This document shows positions 34,836 to 46,019 of a DNA stretch of 64,000 bases, in pieces. The notes under the pieces were generated by a model, which saw nothing but the letters and a program-made list of their open reading frames with translations, did no database searches and had not been told where the DNA came from. The position numbers and the translations under genes were made by a program. Numbering within the stretch: the stretch's first letter is position 1; every line of letters starts with the position of its first letter. The stretch comes from Palaemon carinicauda (Eukaryota > Arthropoda > Malacostraca > Decapoda > Palaemonidae). Location of the stretch: the NCBI RefSeq assembly GCF_036898095.1, contig NC_090751.1, positions 56,400,111 through 56,464,110 of the forward strand, given 5' to 3'.

Positions 34836-35710
34836 CGGAGTTCCTCGTGTATCTGCGGGAGGAAATGCGCCTTTCTGTCTCAGCAGGGAAAGGCTATCGC
34901 TCAGCCTTAAGCTTGACTTTTAGGCTGAAAGGCGTGGACATTTCTTCCTCGCTGGAATTTTCTCTACTCATACGTAGCTATGAGCTTACCTGCCCTCAGT
35001 CGGAAGTGAGACCTCCTCCTTGGAACGTGGTTCGGGTTCTCAGGGCTCTTAAGAGACCTCCCTTCGAACCATTACGCCAGGCCTCTGATCGCCACCTGTC
35101 TTGGAAGACGGCTTTCCTGCTCGTTTTGGCTTCGGCCAAGCGAGTTCGTGAACTTCATGGTCTCTCGTACGACATCGCCCATTCAAGGGGATTGGGGGAA
35201 GGTAACGTTCAGGTTCGTCCCTGAGTTTGTTGCCAAGACTCAGAATCCTGGAGTGCCAGATCCAAGATTCGACTCTTTCAGGATCGCGAGTCTCCGTTCT
35301 GTAACAAGCGACCCAGACCAGCTGCTACTATGTCCAGTTAGGAGTCTGAGGTATTACTTTAAGAGAACAGCTGCAGTTCGTCCTCAAGTGCGAGCATTGT
35401 TTGTTAGCACAGGCAGGACGAAGAGAAGGGTCACCAAGAATACCATCTCGGCTTGGATTCGAAGGGTTATCTATCACGCCTTGAATCCAGAGCCTCCTCC
35501 GTCACGTCGCCCTAGGGCACATGACGTCAGGGGCGTTGCTACGTCCCTGGCCTTCAAGAGAAACTTCTCTGTGACGCAGGTGCTTCAAGCTGGCGTCTGG
35601 AAGCATCAGACGACCTTCACAGCCCACAGCACTACCTGCAAGACGTGACCCACAGGAGCCTCGATACGTTTTCTATCGGCCCTGTGGTGGCTGCACAACA
35701 GCTTGTCTAA
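34718..35710 (+). pseudogene. ORF3: tyrosine recombinase, DIRS copy 2
   Basis: From ATG 34718 the frame gives the core-binding part and LASAKRVREL (first Arg). An extra base near 35190 shifts it. The next frame holds PRAHDVRGVAT and ends early because five bases (AGCAC-type) are inserted in the ACAGCCCAC/TACCTG site, destroying the HYLQ nucleophile motif at about 35630. Upstream, the same frame is open back to about 33824, adding a Ser/Thr/Gln-rich leader that overlaps ORF2 by several hundred bases. Inactive copy. Confidence 0.8.
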
Positions 35711-36186
35711 CCTCAGGCTCCTTGATGGACAAGTAGTAGTAGGTTGAGGGCGTTGTTACCCGGTTTTAGTCTGCGTGAATGAAAGAGTTTGTCTGACCCT
35801 TACTTCTTTCTTCATTCTCCCCTCTCTTGGGGAAGCAGCATCCTGGTCTTCGCATAGCTGACCTCGACCTCTGCAGGTAACCCATGCTTCCTTGTGCTCC
35901 TAGTATTAAGTTTAATACTGTCGCGTCCCCCATACCCTGACGAGGTGGTATTGGGAACGTCCTATCTTGGATTCCTATCTAAAGGTCTCAAGGTCAACAT
36001 CATAGGACGAGTCACGCTCTTTCCTCCACAAACAACTTATGTAGGCCACTTGTTCCTAGCGAAGCAAGGAACTTGTGAGGTGCAGGGGCTCCTTTTCTCA
36101 AGTGCTACTCACTGGGAGGCGGAGCCCCCGGGCAAAGCCAAAGTCAGTAAGGCTGGGGACTTTCCACCCTTCCTAAGGGGTAAGTC

Positions 36187-36361
36187 ACCCAATGTAAATA
36201 GCGTGGTTTGTATTTCGGTTACGGAACAAATGACAAATTCGAAGATAATTTGTATTTTTCCTAACCATACAAACCTTAGCTATTTACACATATTTGCCCA
36301 CCAATCCTGACCCCCAAGTCAAGTCCTACCTCTAAGTGAAGTGAAGCAAATCACCAGTGTG
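36187..36361 (+). repeat. ICR and start of right ITR, copy 2
   Basis: CCAATGTAAATAGCGTGG.., GGTTACGGAACA, AAT, GACAAATTCGAAG.. exactly as in copy 1; truncated at 36361. Confidence 0.85.
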
Positions 36362-38208
36362 TCCCTCTTAATGAGAGAATGCCTTGATGAAGTCATTGAG
36401 CTTCAGCACGGCATTCTATTCCCGTGCTGAAACTTAGTGACGGGCAAGAGGGCTCTCGAACTTGGGGAAATTGCTCCCCCAGTTCGAATCTAAATTTCTC
36501 TCTTTCTTATCTTTTTCTTCCTCTTTATATTGCTTCAACCTTCTCCTAATATTATAAACTTTCTTTCATGATGCTGTCCCAACCCTGAGTAAAATTTTCC
36601 ATATGTATATGTGTATATTTTTACATATATATGTATTTTTATTACTGTCTTTTTTTTTTCTTTTTCTATCTCTCTCTCTCTCTCTTTATGGCATGGATGT
36701 TTCTACATCTGTTATTGCCACTTGGGCGGATGTTTCTACATCCGGTATTGCCGCCTGCTTTGATGAATGGGAAAGGTGTCACGGATGGGAGGTGTTTGTG
36801 CTCAAAGCTATATGTGAGAGTATTGGATGATCTCGGCCATCCCGAAGATGGTTTGGACCTTTTTGGCGGAACTATTCTCAAGTGTTGGGTCTTCGGAATC
36901 CAGGGGGATCCAATGCTTGGGGTAGGACTCTCGGCTTTTGGCCGGAAGCCCGTCATTACAGATATGGGGAGGATGATTCCATAGTTTCTTGGTCTCAGTC
37001 CTAACAGGCGAGTTCAGCTTACACCTGTGCCTCTATATCTGTTTTGATGCTATCCTTCGGGTAGGGTATGGAGTGGACCATCTGGGAAGTATACTCTCAC
37101 TGTGCCGGTAGTGGAGAGTGCAAATTTCCTTCCCAACATGTGATGCCTTAATGTTCTCAAGCAGGTAAATCAAACTATTCAAAAAATCACTCTTCTCTTT
37201 TCTTTATTCTGATGGATTCTTGTGACAATGACCCCACCTCCCCTGGATATGCTGACTCGCCCCCGGCACTGTTGACGACCTCTGGCAATTCATTTAAAGA
37301 AAACTCCGTTGACGACGTAGGAACTAAAAAGGACTGTTCTTTAAACATTCGGAAAAAGGGTAATTTGGGCAACACAGGAAAACTGAATGTCCTGCACGTT
37401 ACCCAAATCCCTTTAGAAGCTAATTATGATGTGCTACATAAAATATTTGAGTGTTACGGATCAATAAAAGAAATTAGAATGAAACTTCAAGATGATAATT
37501 GGGAATCTTGGTTATCATTTAATTGTCATGAGGAAGCATTTAATGCAAGCTGTAACATTGTTGATATTAAAGTAGGTAATATGAGTGTAAAGGGTGCTCT
37601 GTGTGATGGGGCACCTAAAGATCTGGATGTCTACAGACCAGCAGACTGGGCTGATAAAGATATAGAGGCAGATATGCCATCACAAAGAAAGCCAAAACCA
37701 CCAATGTGGCTTCTTGCTCAATCTGTAGGAGGTACGGAAAATTATTCCAAGATATGCAAATTTCTTCAGAGGAAGGTAGGTACGATCGCACCTGGAGATA
37801 TATCTCGATTCGGGAAGAAAAGTTACTTGATAAAAGCCAAGTCATACACACAGTCTGTTATATTGTCCAATTTGAAGACAGTAAATGATGATGTAAAATT
37901 GGACATCAAACCCCATCTAAACTTTAGCTATGGAAGGGGAGTGGTTTTCAATAGGGATCTAGATGAATTTACCGAAGAGGAGATATTGGCCATGTATCCT
38001 CTATCAGTGTGGAAAGTACATAAAGTAACTGGAACATCAATGATTGTTCTTACTTTCCAGGATGCTGATGTACCTTTCCACATAGACATAGAAAACGAAA
38101 GGATCAGAGTTCAACCTTTTAAGCAGAAGCCCCTGCAATGTTATAATTGCTTTAAATTTGGACATCCTTCCAAAGTTTGCAATAATGAAAAAATTTGTAA
38201 TACTTGCT
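36362..38208 (+). mobile_element. 5' part of a non-LTR retrotransposon (5' UTR and ORF1)
   Basis: CA-GTGTGT occurs just before (36352-36361) and just after (about 38209-38218), which could be a target duplication or reused ITR sequence. The 5' UTR holds two copies of a ~32-bp phrase (GGATGTTTCTACATC.GT at about 36705 and 36737). ORF1 follows; no ORF2. LINEs usually lose the 5' end, so loss of the 3' end is odd. Confidence 0.65.
37212..38208 (+). CDS. LINE ORF1 protein with RRM-like region and CCHC knuckle, 3'-truncated
   Basis: 332 genuine residues from ATG 37212; the last ~20 in the open frame are DIRS terminal repeat. Residues ~60-115 (NVLHVTQIPLEANYDVLHKI, SIKEIRMKL, WLSFNCHEEA) resemble an RNA-recognition-motif fold. 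Near the end CYNCFKFGHPSKVC fits C-x2-C-x4-H-x4-C, a nucleic-acid-binding knuckle. A second would have begun at ICNTC, where the sequence is cut. ORF1 proteins of I/Jockey-type LINEs bind the element RNA and chaperone reverse transcription. No stop or frameshift interrupts it, so the element was intact when truncated. Clade uncertain. Confidence 0.75.
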
Positions 38209-38402
38209 CCAGGTGTGTGGGGGGGCGGGTAGCAAGCTCTCTCTCCCCCCCCCCCCCCCCCGCTAACTAGCGATGGGGGTAGTAAATCCTCGTTAAAATT
38301 CTAATGGCTCATCATTTCAGCTACGCCGAAAGTAATACCCCCCATATTAAATAGCTAAGGTTTGTATAGTTAGGAAAAATACAAATTATCTCCGAATTTG
38401 TC
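38209..38402 (+). repeat. Right ITR fragment of DIRS subfamily B
   Basis: CAGGTGTGTGGGG through GTAGCAAGCT, GCTAACTAGCG, CATATTAAATAGCTAAGG, TATAGTTAGG and CGAATTTGTC. CATATTAAATAGC and TATAGTTAGG are the B forms (as at 47690-47736), whereas copy 2 on the other side of the LINE is A. Confidence 0.8.
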
Positions 38403-39888
38403 ATATTTTGAGGAAATTTTATTCTTTTGATAGTTTTCTTTAGATAATCTTCAATCTGTTTGCAAAGATTAACTAGCGTTCAGTTTATTTTTGTTACGCA
38501 GTAGTCAGTATCATTACGATATTACAATATATTGTAGTGATTTTTTGAATAGTACATTCTTCTTACTTCTCAAGTTTTAAGTTGTACGATCGATGTAGCG
38601 CATGATTCTATGTATCGTTGTTGCCTTGGTGGTTTTTGGAATACTAAAATTGTTCGTATATTGTTTGTAGATGTTCCAATGGTGCGAGTGATGATTCGTC
38701 TTTCATTGGAACCCCTTGATTTAAGGGTTTATTTTGATTTATAAATACAGTATATCTATTAAGGTAATATTTGATATTTAATATTTTGTTGCATTTATAT
38801 GGGATTCGGTACTTTTGCATTCCCATTCAAACATGTGACAGAATAAGTCTCCCTCTACGGAGTTCATTTCGTTTTGAGAGAGCGTATACTTTGGTTTTCA
38901 GGTAATTATGAAACTATCTTTGTACCAAAGAGTAAAGTGCAAATTTTTTTAGTGATAAATTATGCCGTGAATTTTATTCAGTGGAGAGTGCTTCTATTCG
39001 GACCTGTCGTTATCCTAGCCTTAGACCTCTGTCGAGCTCCCGGACCCAGGGGAGAAGTTAAGTCGAATGGCGAAAGGAATTGAGAGGGTAACCAGGCGTT
39101 ACAATCTTTTAAGACCCAAACAGAAGTCCTCTCGAGCGTTTTCTGTCGATCACCAGAACGCTCACCCTCGCTATAGATAAAGCGAGGTACTGTATTAGTG
39201 TTTTTAAACATCATACGCGCGCTTCAGGCGCTAAGCTGAAAACTAAATTAGATTCGTTCTGCGTGTGTTATGTTTCATGCGGCGCGGATATAGTGCCGCC
39301 GCTTCCACCTGATGGGTGTCGTCTCTCGACAGTGGCAAGCGCTATGGATCGACGAAGATAATGCTGAATACGTTTCGTCTAAGGTTGATCCTTGATCTTC
39401 GCTGTTAGGCATGAAACAGCAACTATCTTCGTTTATGCAGTCTTTTCAGCCTGCCGTTAACAGTGTGGTTGGGTGTCTCGATTCTGGTCTTTGACACGGT
39501 CGCACAGGCGATGTGTCTTTAACGGTGAGGACTCGTTGTCGCACAGGCGGCCTACCAACCGCAATGTTCAACGGTGGGAGAAAGTGGATGCATTACTTCG
39601 ATTACCTGCTCAACGCAAACCGACCGCTCATAGCGCCTAGTATCAGTCTATCCAGATGCGCCGACGTTCACCAGGCAGCAGAGCCGGCGAAGCGTCATCA
39701 GAACGGTGCAGCAACGGAAACAGAATGTCAACGGAATGGAGCGAAGCGCCATGTCAGTGTGGACGCTTCAGCGCCAGTGTGGAAGCTTCAGCGCCAGTGT
39801 GGACGCTTCGCTACCTATGACAATAGACTTTGATGTCTACCTGACCATGACCGTCTAGTGTTGAGTTATTGTTGCTCCAGGTGCTATT
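38403..39888 (+). other. Family C leader sequence and ORF1 debris
   Basis: 38795-38900 (GGGATTC, TTTGCATTCCCATTCAA, TCTCCCTCTACGG) matches 52905-52990. 38984-39060 reads S-V-E-S-A-S-I-R-T-C-R then a P/L/R-rich run and RTQGR, the counterpart of SAVEGAPARVCRPP and PTPGRR in the family C ORF1 at 1-1237. The remainder to 39888 shows short GCGCC-rich duplicated phrases (CTTCAGCGCCAGTGTGGA twice near 39765) but no clear frame. Confidence 0.5.
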
Positions 39889-40129
39889 TGTTCCGTAACT
39901 GAAATATAAACCACGCTATTTAATATGGGTTATTACTTCGGCGTAGCTGAAATGACGAGCCATTAGAATTTTAACGTGGGTTTACTACCCCACCGCTAGT
40001 TAGCGGGGGGTAGGGAGGGGTAGCTTGCTTACCCCCCCCTCCCCCTCACACACAGCTGTGAATACTTCACTTTGCTTTTGGCTCGGGTGATACACAGATG
40101 TGTCTGCTCTCATCCTCACTTGACTGCCA

Positions 40130-40161
40130 TTAATCTGTTTTTGCTTTCTCTTTTTCTACAG
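40130..40161 (+). promoter_or_regulatory. Pyrimidine tract ending TACAG before ORF1, copy 3
   Basis: CTGTTTTTGCTTTCTC, TTTTTCTACAG, 32 nt before ATG 40194. Conserved in subfamily B although neighbouring bases differ from A. Confidence 0.4.
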
Positions 40162-40193
40162 TGTGTGTGTGAAGTTGGCCTTTATTAATAATA

Positions 40194-43100
40194 ATGCGTA
40201 CGTGTCCTGGATTACCTGACCGCCCTTGTGGGACTTTTATGTCGGCGGTCGACACAGATCCTCACACCTTGTGTCCTTATTGTAGGGGCCAACGGTGTGA
40301 TAGTGGTAATGTATGTGGTGAGTGTAGGGAGTGGTCTACCTCCCAGTGGGAGAGGTTTGCCCGGCGCCGGAAGAAGAAGTCCAAAAGGGATATTTCTCCT
40401 TCAAAGGCTTCTTTGAAGAGAGAAAATTCCAAGGCCTCTTCCGAAACTCCCACTCGATCGGTCTCTTCCGAGAGGCCGTCGAGTGGTAGCGTAGGCCGTA
40501 GTTCTGTTGACCGATCCTGGGGTGCGGGAGAGGTAGTTGCCTCCCATAGCGAGGCAGCTGCCCTTCCCCCCCCGGAGGTGGATATTGATTTCTCTGTGAA
40601 TAACAATGATTTGTTACAGCTTTGGGCTTCCTTGGGGCTTCAGGGTTCGCCCTCCAAGGAAGCCCTGTTTGACATGATCAAACTGGGAGCAGCTGTTAAG
40701 CAATCGCCGACGATAGCAGACATAGAACCTCTGTCTATTGTCGATGTTGTTGTAACGGAGGCCTCCGGTGTGTCTGATCAATTTCCTGCTCCTGTTGTTG
40801 CTGAGGTAGCTGAAGGCTTAGCTTCCCCCTCTGAACATCCTTCGAGGGCGGAACTTAGTCCTGCGGTCCCTCCTGTTAGTGATTCTCCCCCTCGGGGGAG
40901 TTCACTTACAGAGACTCCTCTGCGGAGGCCTTATGATGGTCAGCTTGCTTATCCCACGGCCCTTAGAGGGCATATAAGGCTGAAGGCTCGTCCTCCCCTT
41001 CGCTGTAGAGGACTTCCTTCTCCTCACAAGGGAGTTAGGAGGCGCCTCTTCGGCTCGTCATCCCCGCAGTCCTCTGCGGAGGAGACTCGCCGTTCACCGA
41101 TCCTGCCAGCTACCACCTTAGACCTCTCCGGAGATCGTTCGTGATCTCCTTTGGTGGAAAGTCGTCCTTCGGGACCCACTGACCTGTCACCCTCCAGACC
41201 TGCTGACCTGCCGTCACCCTTCAAGGCTGCTGATGCGCTATATGCGCCTTCTAACCCTGTCATTGCACAGGCACCGGTCCCTTCGGGGCACAAGGGACTT
41301 GAGCGCAAAACTGCGCCTCAGTCCCATAAGCGCCAGGTACCCCCTGCGCGCCAACACGCTGCTGCTGTTCCTGACTTAGCGCCCCAGCGCACACCTGGGC
41401 GCGTGCACGCACCTGTCCTGTCACCTGCGCACACTCGCTCACCTGCGCGCAAGCGCTCATCTGTTCCTTTTACAGCGCTCAAGCGCTCTCCTACTCGTCA
41501 GCTCTCTCCAGTGCCTCAGCGCACTTCTGGAGTTGAGCGCGCAGTCGCAGTTGTTCCTGATACAGCGCCCGCGCACCCCTACGTTCCAGCGCACAGTCCA
41601 GGAGGTACCTAAGTTAGCGCACGGGCGCTCACAGGTACCCCTGCACTCTTCCTCCAAACTGCGCACTCCTGTGCGCCCGAATCCTGTTGCGCGCGATGCG
41701 CGCCCAACTCAGCAGCGCACACCTGTGCACCCGAATCCTGTTGCGCGCCCTGCGCTCCCATCGCAGCAGCGCACTCCTGTGCGCCCGCATCCTGATGCGC
41801 GCCATGCACGCCCACGATCTACTGCGCGCCCACGATCTCCTCAGGGGACAGTTCTTGCACCACCTGCGCACCAGCGCGCAAATTCACCTTTGCGCTCTCA
41901 CGAGGCTGCGCAATCGCGCCCTCGCCTCGTGCTTCCAGATGCGCGCGCTCCACGCCCACGCGCTAGTGACATTTCTCCTGCGCACGCGCGCCCAACAGTC
42001 TCGCCCGCACGGGCTCTTCAGCAGGTTCCTGCGCCCGCGCGATCAAATGATTGCTCACGTGCAAGCGCCCATCCAGCCTTCAACCCCGCCCCACGTTCCA
42101 GCTCCTGCGCGCCGCACGCCCTCGCCATCACCAATGCGCGCCCTCGCCATTAACCTCGCTCGCGCACGATCCTCCCGCGCATGATCCAGGGCAGGGCTCA
42201 TCGCGCGATTTGCGCCGCGATCGCCAGCGCGATCCCGCACGCGATTTCACGGGGCTTCAGGCGGACAGGTCATCGTCTCGTTCCCCTTCTCGCAAGCGCA
42301 GAACAGCGCGCTCGCTGGAGGAGGGGAGGTTTCCGGGCAGGTTTAAGGACACTTTTTCTTCAGCTTTGTTTCAGGCGAACCCTCATTTGTCGACTCCTCC
42401 TAATGATCGATCGATCCCCTTCCCTCCAGAGGGAGTGTCTGACAGCGCGACTGTCAGCCAGCAGCCCTGGTTTGGGATCATAGTCAGAGCTCTCATGCAG
42501 GCTTTTAAGCCTGTGTTCTCTGAACTGGGTCACAAAACAGTGGCGGCGGCTTCTCCCCTGAGAGGAAGAGAGGAGTCCCCTCCGTGATGACTTCTCCGAG
42601 GGCTAAGCTGTCTCCTCGGAAATCCTTGCGCAAGGCTCCCTCTCCCCCCTAGACTCTCTCTCCCTCCCCTACGGATGAGGATTTCCTATCCTCAGGGGAG
42701 TCAGACGAGCCGGTCCATTCCCCCATCGCACCAATGGGGGAAACTCCGCCTCTCCCTGAGAAGTCTTCTCGCACAGAGGTAGAGAAGAGCCTGCATCCAT
42801 CGTTACTAGAGTCCTGTATCCCTCCCAGGAGGGAGCCGAAGAACTCGAAGACTTTACCTAAGTCTTCGGCAAGGATCAGACAGGAGCCATCTAGACATTC
42901 GGAGAATGTCCACGAGTCCCCCCAGGAAGAGCCACTGGGGACGGAGACTTTGCTGCTAGCCCTTCGGGAGGAGAGCTTCAAGAGTCAGAACATGTGTTCA
43001 GGCAGGTTCTGACCCTCATGAGAAATCTCAACGGGTTTCCGGACCCAGCTATTCTTCCTCGTGAGGGTAAGGACACGGTCTTGGACCGAGTCTATGGCAT

Positions 43101-43945
43101 CCAGAAACCCTCTATGGCCAGTGCAGCTTTGCCCTGGTCACAAGGGATGAAGAGTGCCAGAGACAAAGTCGAAGGCCAGCTCTCTGAGCTTGCCTCCTCC
43201 AACAGATCCAGCGCCGGTAACAAGCTCCTCCCTCCTCCTCGAGTACACCAGAGAAGGTATTTTGAGATCTTAGAGGAGACTTGTTTGGGTCTTCCTGTTC
43301 ACCATTCTGTGGAAGAACTCACTGGGGGAGTCCCTCTAGAGAGAACAACCGGCATGTTTTGTATTCTGCTACTGAGATCCTAAGCCAGGAGAAGGTGGCG
43401 AAGTGTGCCATGCAGGCAACCTCGTGGCTTGACATCTGGCTGGGGTCTCTGGGCATCCTGGTGCGGTCTAAGGATCTGTCCAAGGAAAGCACCAGGAAGG
43501 CACTGGAGACATTCTTACTCTCAGGCACGCAGACCATCGAGTTTCTGCCCCACCAAGTCTCGAGCTTGTGGGCCAATACGATCCTGAAACAACGGGACGC
43601 AGTGGCTGAGAGAAGAGATTTCACCAGAAGGTCCCCAGTTCCGACGTTAGCAGGCTCAGACATTCTTCCGTACTCGGTAAGAGTTTGTTTGAGCCTAAGG
43701 GCGTGGAGCTAGCTGCTGAGAGGTGGAGGAAGTCCAACCAGGATTCCCTCCTCCATAGGGCCCTGACATCGAGGCCCTACAAATTTCCAGCAACCCAACA
43801 GCCCCGTCCAGCTAAGAATGCGAAGAAGATGACGGCAGCAAAGCCAAAGGTGTCTAAGCCCTTTCCTGTCAAGGACAGGAAGGGCAGGAAGTTCTCCAGG
43901 GGAAGTAAAAATCCTAGAGGGAGCGGCCGAGGCCGTAAACGCTAG
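40194..43945 (+). pseudogene. ORF1 (Gag-like), DIRS copy 3, subfamily B
   Basis: ATG 40194. Cys/His cluster CPGLPDRPCGTF, DPHTLCPYCRGQRCD, CGECREW, then RRKKKSKRD. LLQLWASLGLQG and PLSIVDVVV are shared with A. A stop at 41142 and another at 41610 interrupt the frame. The repeat zone differs from A: instead of RSPARQ hexads it has Pro-rich units of the type QQRTPVRPNPVAR (41660-41830) with scattered RSP triplets. The C-terminal domain (FRQVLTLMRNLNGFPDPA, ALPWSQGMKSARD, KVAKCAMQATSWLD) spans 42990-43600 with two or three frameshifts. The tail (SKPFPVKDRKGRK, GRGRKR) ends with TAG 43945. RNA packaging role inferred. Confidence 0.75.
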
Positions 43946-43963
43946 GATTGGCAGTCCCCCTGC

Positions 43964-46019
43964 ATGTCCACCAGTGGGGGGGATGCCTGCAAAGTTGCGC
44001 GACAAGGTGGCAGCAACTCGGGGCAGATACCTGGACGATTTCTGTGATCGGTCAGGGATATCGCATCCCGTTCACAACATCTCTACTTCCCCTGACAGCA
44101 AAGCCAGTGTCATTGCGCTCCCTTACCATGGGATCGGTAATGGGGCAAGCCCTCCGGGCAGAAGTTGAGACCATGTTGAAGAAGGACGCTCTCCAAGAGG
44201 TGGCAGACGGGTCCACGGGCTTCTACAGTCGACTCTTTCTTGTAAAGAAGGCGTCTGGAGGCTGGAGACCAGTCATCGACCTCTCTACCCTGGACGGGTT
44301 TGTCAAACAGACACCGTTCAGCATGGAGACGGCAGACACGGTCAGACTTTCAGTGAGACCACAAGACTTCATGTGTACACTGGACCTGAAGGACGCATAC
44401 TCTCAGATCCCAGTCCACCCGTCTTCAAGGAAGTACTTAAATTCCAGCCTAGACAACAAGATCTACCAGTTCAAGGTGCTGTGTTTCGGTCTCTCCACAG
44501 CTCCTCAAGTGTTCACCAAAGTGTTCACCCTGATATCATCTTGGGCTCACAGGATCGGTATCCGTCTCCTCCGTTACCTGGACGACTGGCTGATCCTAGC
44601 AGACTCGGAGGCAACCCTTCGTCACCACCGAGAGAAGCTTCTCGAACTTTGCCAGGATCTGGGGATCATGGTAAATCTCGAGAAGTCCTCTCTTCAGCCC
44701 TCTCAGAAACTGGTATACCTAGGCATGGTCATAGACACCAATCTCCACAAAGCCTTCCCATCAGACAACAGGATAGCAAGGCTGAGGAAGGTTGCAAGGC
44801 CTTTCCTCAAACGAGAAGAATTTCCAGCCCAAGCGTGGTTACATCTCCTCGGCCATCTCTCTTCCCTGGCCTGTCTGGTTCCCAATGGTCGCCTCAGAAT
44901 GAGATCTCTCCAGTGGCGACTCAGTCTCAGTGGAATCAAGGTCACGATTCCCCGGACACTCTGATCCCTATGGGTCCTACGGAACAGACGGACCTTCAGT
45001 GGTGGGTGGCAGACGAGAACCTACGAAAGGGAGTGGATCTTCTCGTCCTTCCTCCGGATTTGATGTTGTTTTCGGACGCATCAAAGAAAGGGTGGGGGGC
45101 CCACGTTCTGAACCACAGGACCTCAGGCCTGTGGTCAAAATCAGAAAAGTACCTCCACATAAACCTGCTAGAAATGAAGGCCGTATTCCTGGCACTTCAG
45201 AAGTTCCATCAGGTCCTGGCGGGCCACTCTGTGGTGGTGATGAGCGACAACACCACAGTGGTGGCTTATATCAACAAGCAGGGAGGTACCTTTTCAGAAC
45301 AGCTATCCCATCTAGCAGTAGAGATACTGAGATGGTCCAAAGTCCACTCGGTCACACTATCGGCTCGCTTCATTTCAGGCAAGAGGAATGTGCTCGCCGA
45401 CAGTCTGAGCAGAGCGACGCAGATAGTGAGTACCGAATGGTCTTTGGATCGTCTAGTAGCCAACAAAGTCCTGACTTTGTGGGGTTCCCCGACTGTGGAT
45501 CTATTTGCTACAGCGCTGAACTTCAAGCTCCCGCTGTACTGCTCCCCAGTCCCGGACCCCAAGGCTCTCTGGAAAGATGCCTTCCAACAACGGTGGGACA
45601 ACATTGATGTATACGCCTTTCCCCCGTTATGTCTGACGAGGAGGGTGCTCAACAAGACCAGAATATCGGTCAATCTATCGATGACCCTGATAGCTCCGCT
45701 ATGGCATCACGCAGAGTGGTTTCCATACCTTCTGCAACTCCTTATGGAGCTCCCTAGAGAACTCCCTCCACATCACGAGCTACTCAAACAACCACACACC
45801 AACATCTTCCACAAAGCCGTAGCTTCGCTTCGACGTCACGCCTGGAGACTATCCAGTACCTCCTCGCTGAGAGAGGATTTTCGCAGCAAGTTGCGAATAG
45901 GATGTCTGGACACCTGCGAAGGTCATCCACAGGGGTCTACCAGGCGAAGTGGCGAGTTTTCTGTGGTTGGTGTCGTGGAAGGGGTATCTCTCCACTCGAT
46001 GCCACTATTCCCGCAATAG
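43964..46019 (+). pseudogene. ORF2: RT, RNase H, Dam-like domain, DIRS copy 3
   Basis: The consensus ATG at 43964 lies 18 nt after the ORF1 stop; a G-run of seven rather than six shifts its frame, and the RT frame is open to 44964. Motifs: VIDLSTLDGF, LDLKDAYSQIPVHP (Ser for the usual Phe), RYLDDWLILAD at ~44574. One frameshift near 44925 (QWRLSLSGIK versus QWRLKSRWNQ), then open to 46019: FSDASKKGWG, EMKAVFLAL, VMSDNTTVVAYIN and KRNVLADSLSR for RNase H; SPTVDLFATALNF and YAFPPLC for the methyltransferase-like domain; LIAPLWHHAEWFP. The C-terminal ~40 residues (SLHSMPLFPQ end) overlap ORF3. One frame correction from a complete protein, the least damaged full ORF2 here. Confidence 0.85.

Larger units (their letters stand above)
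28541..36361 (+). mobile_element. DIRS-like retrotransposon copy 2 (subfamily A), right ITR cut by a LINE
   Basis: Left end TGTTCCGTAACCG at 28541. It has the same gene order as copy 1. The ICR is at 36187-36295. The right terminal repeat stops at 36361 within AATCACCAGTGTGT, where LINE sequence begins. Confidence 0.88.

Noticed and set aside
36603..36984. Short frames at 36603-36984 as a gene upstream of LINE ORF1
   Set aside because: Lies in the LINE 5' UTR, begins in a T-rich/TC-rich run and has opposing overlapping frames without motifs.
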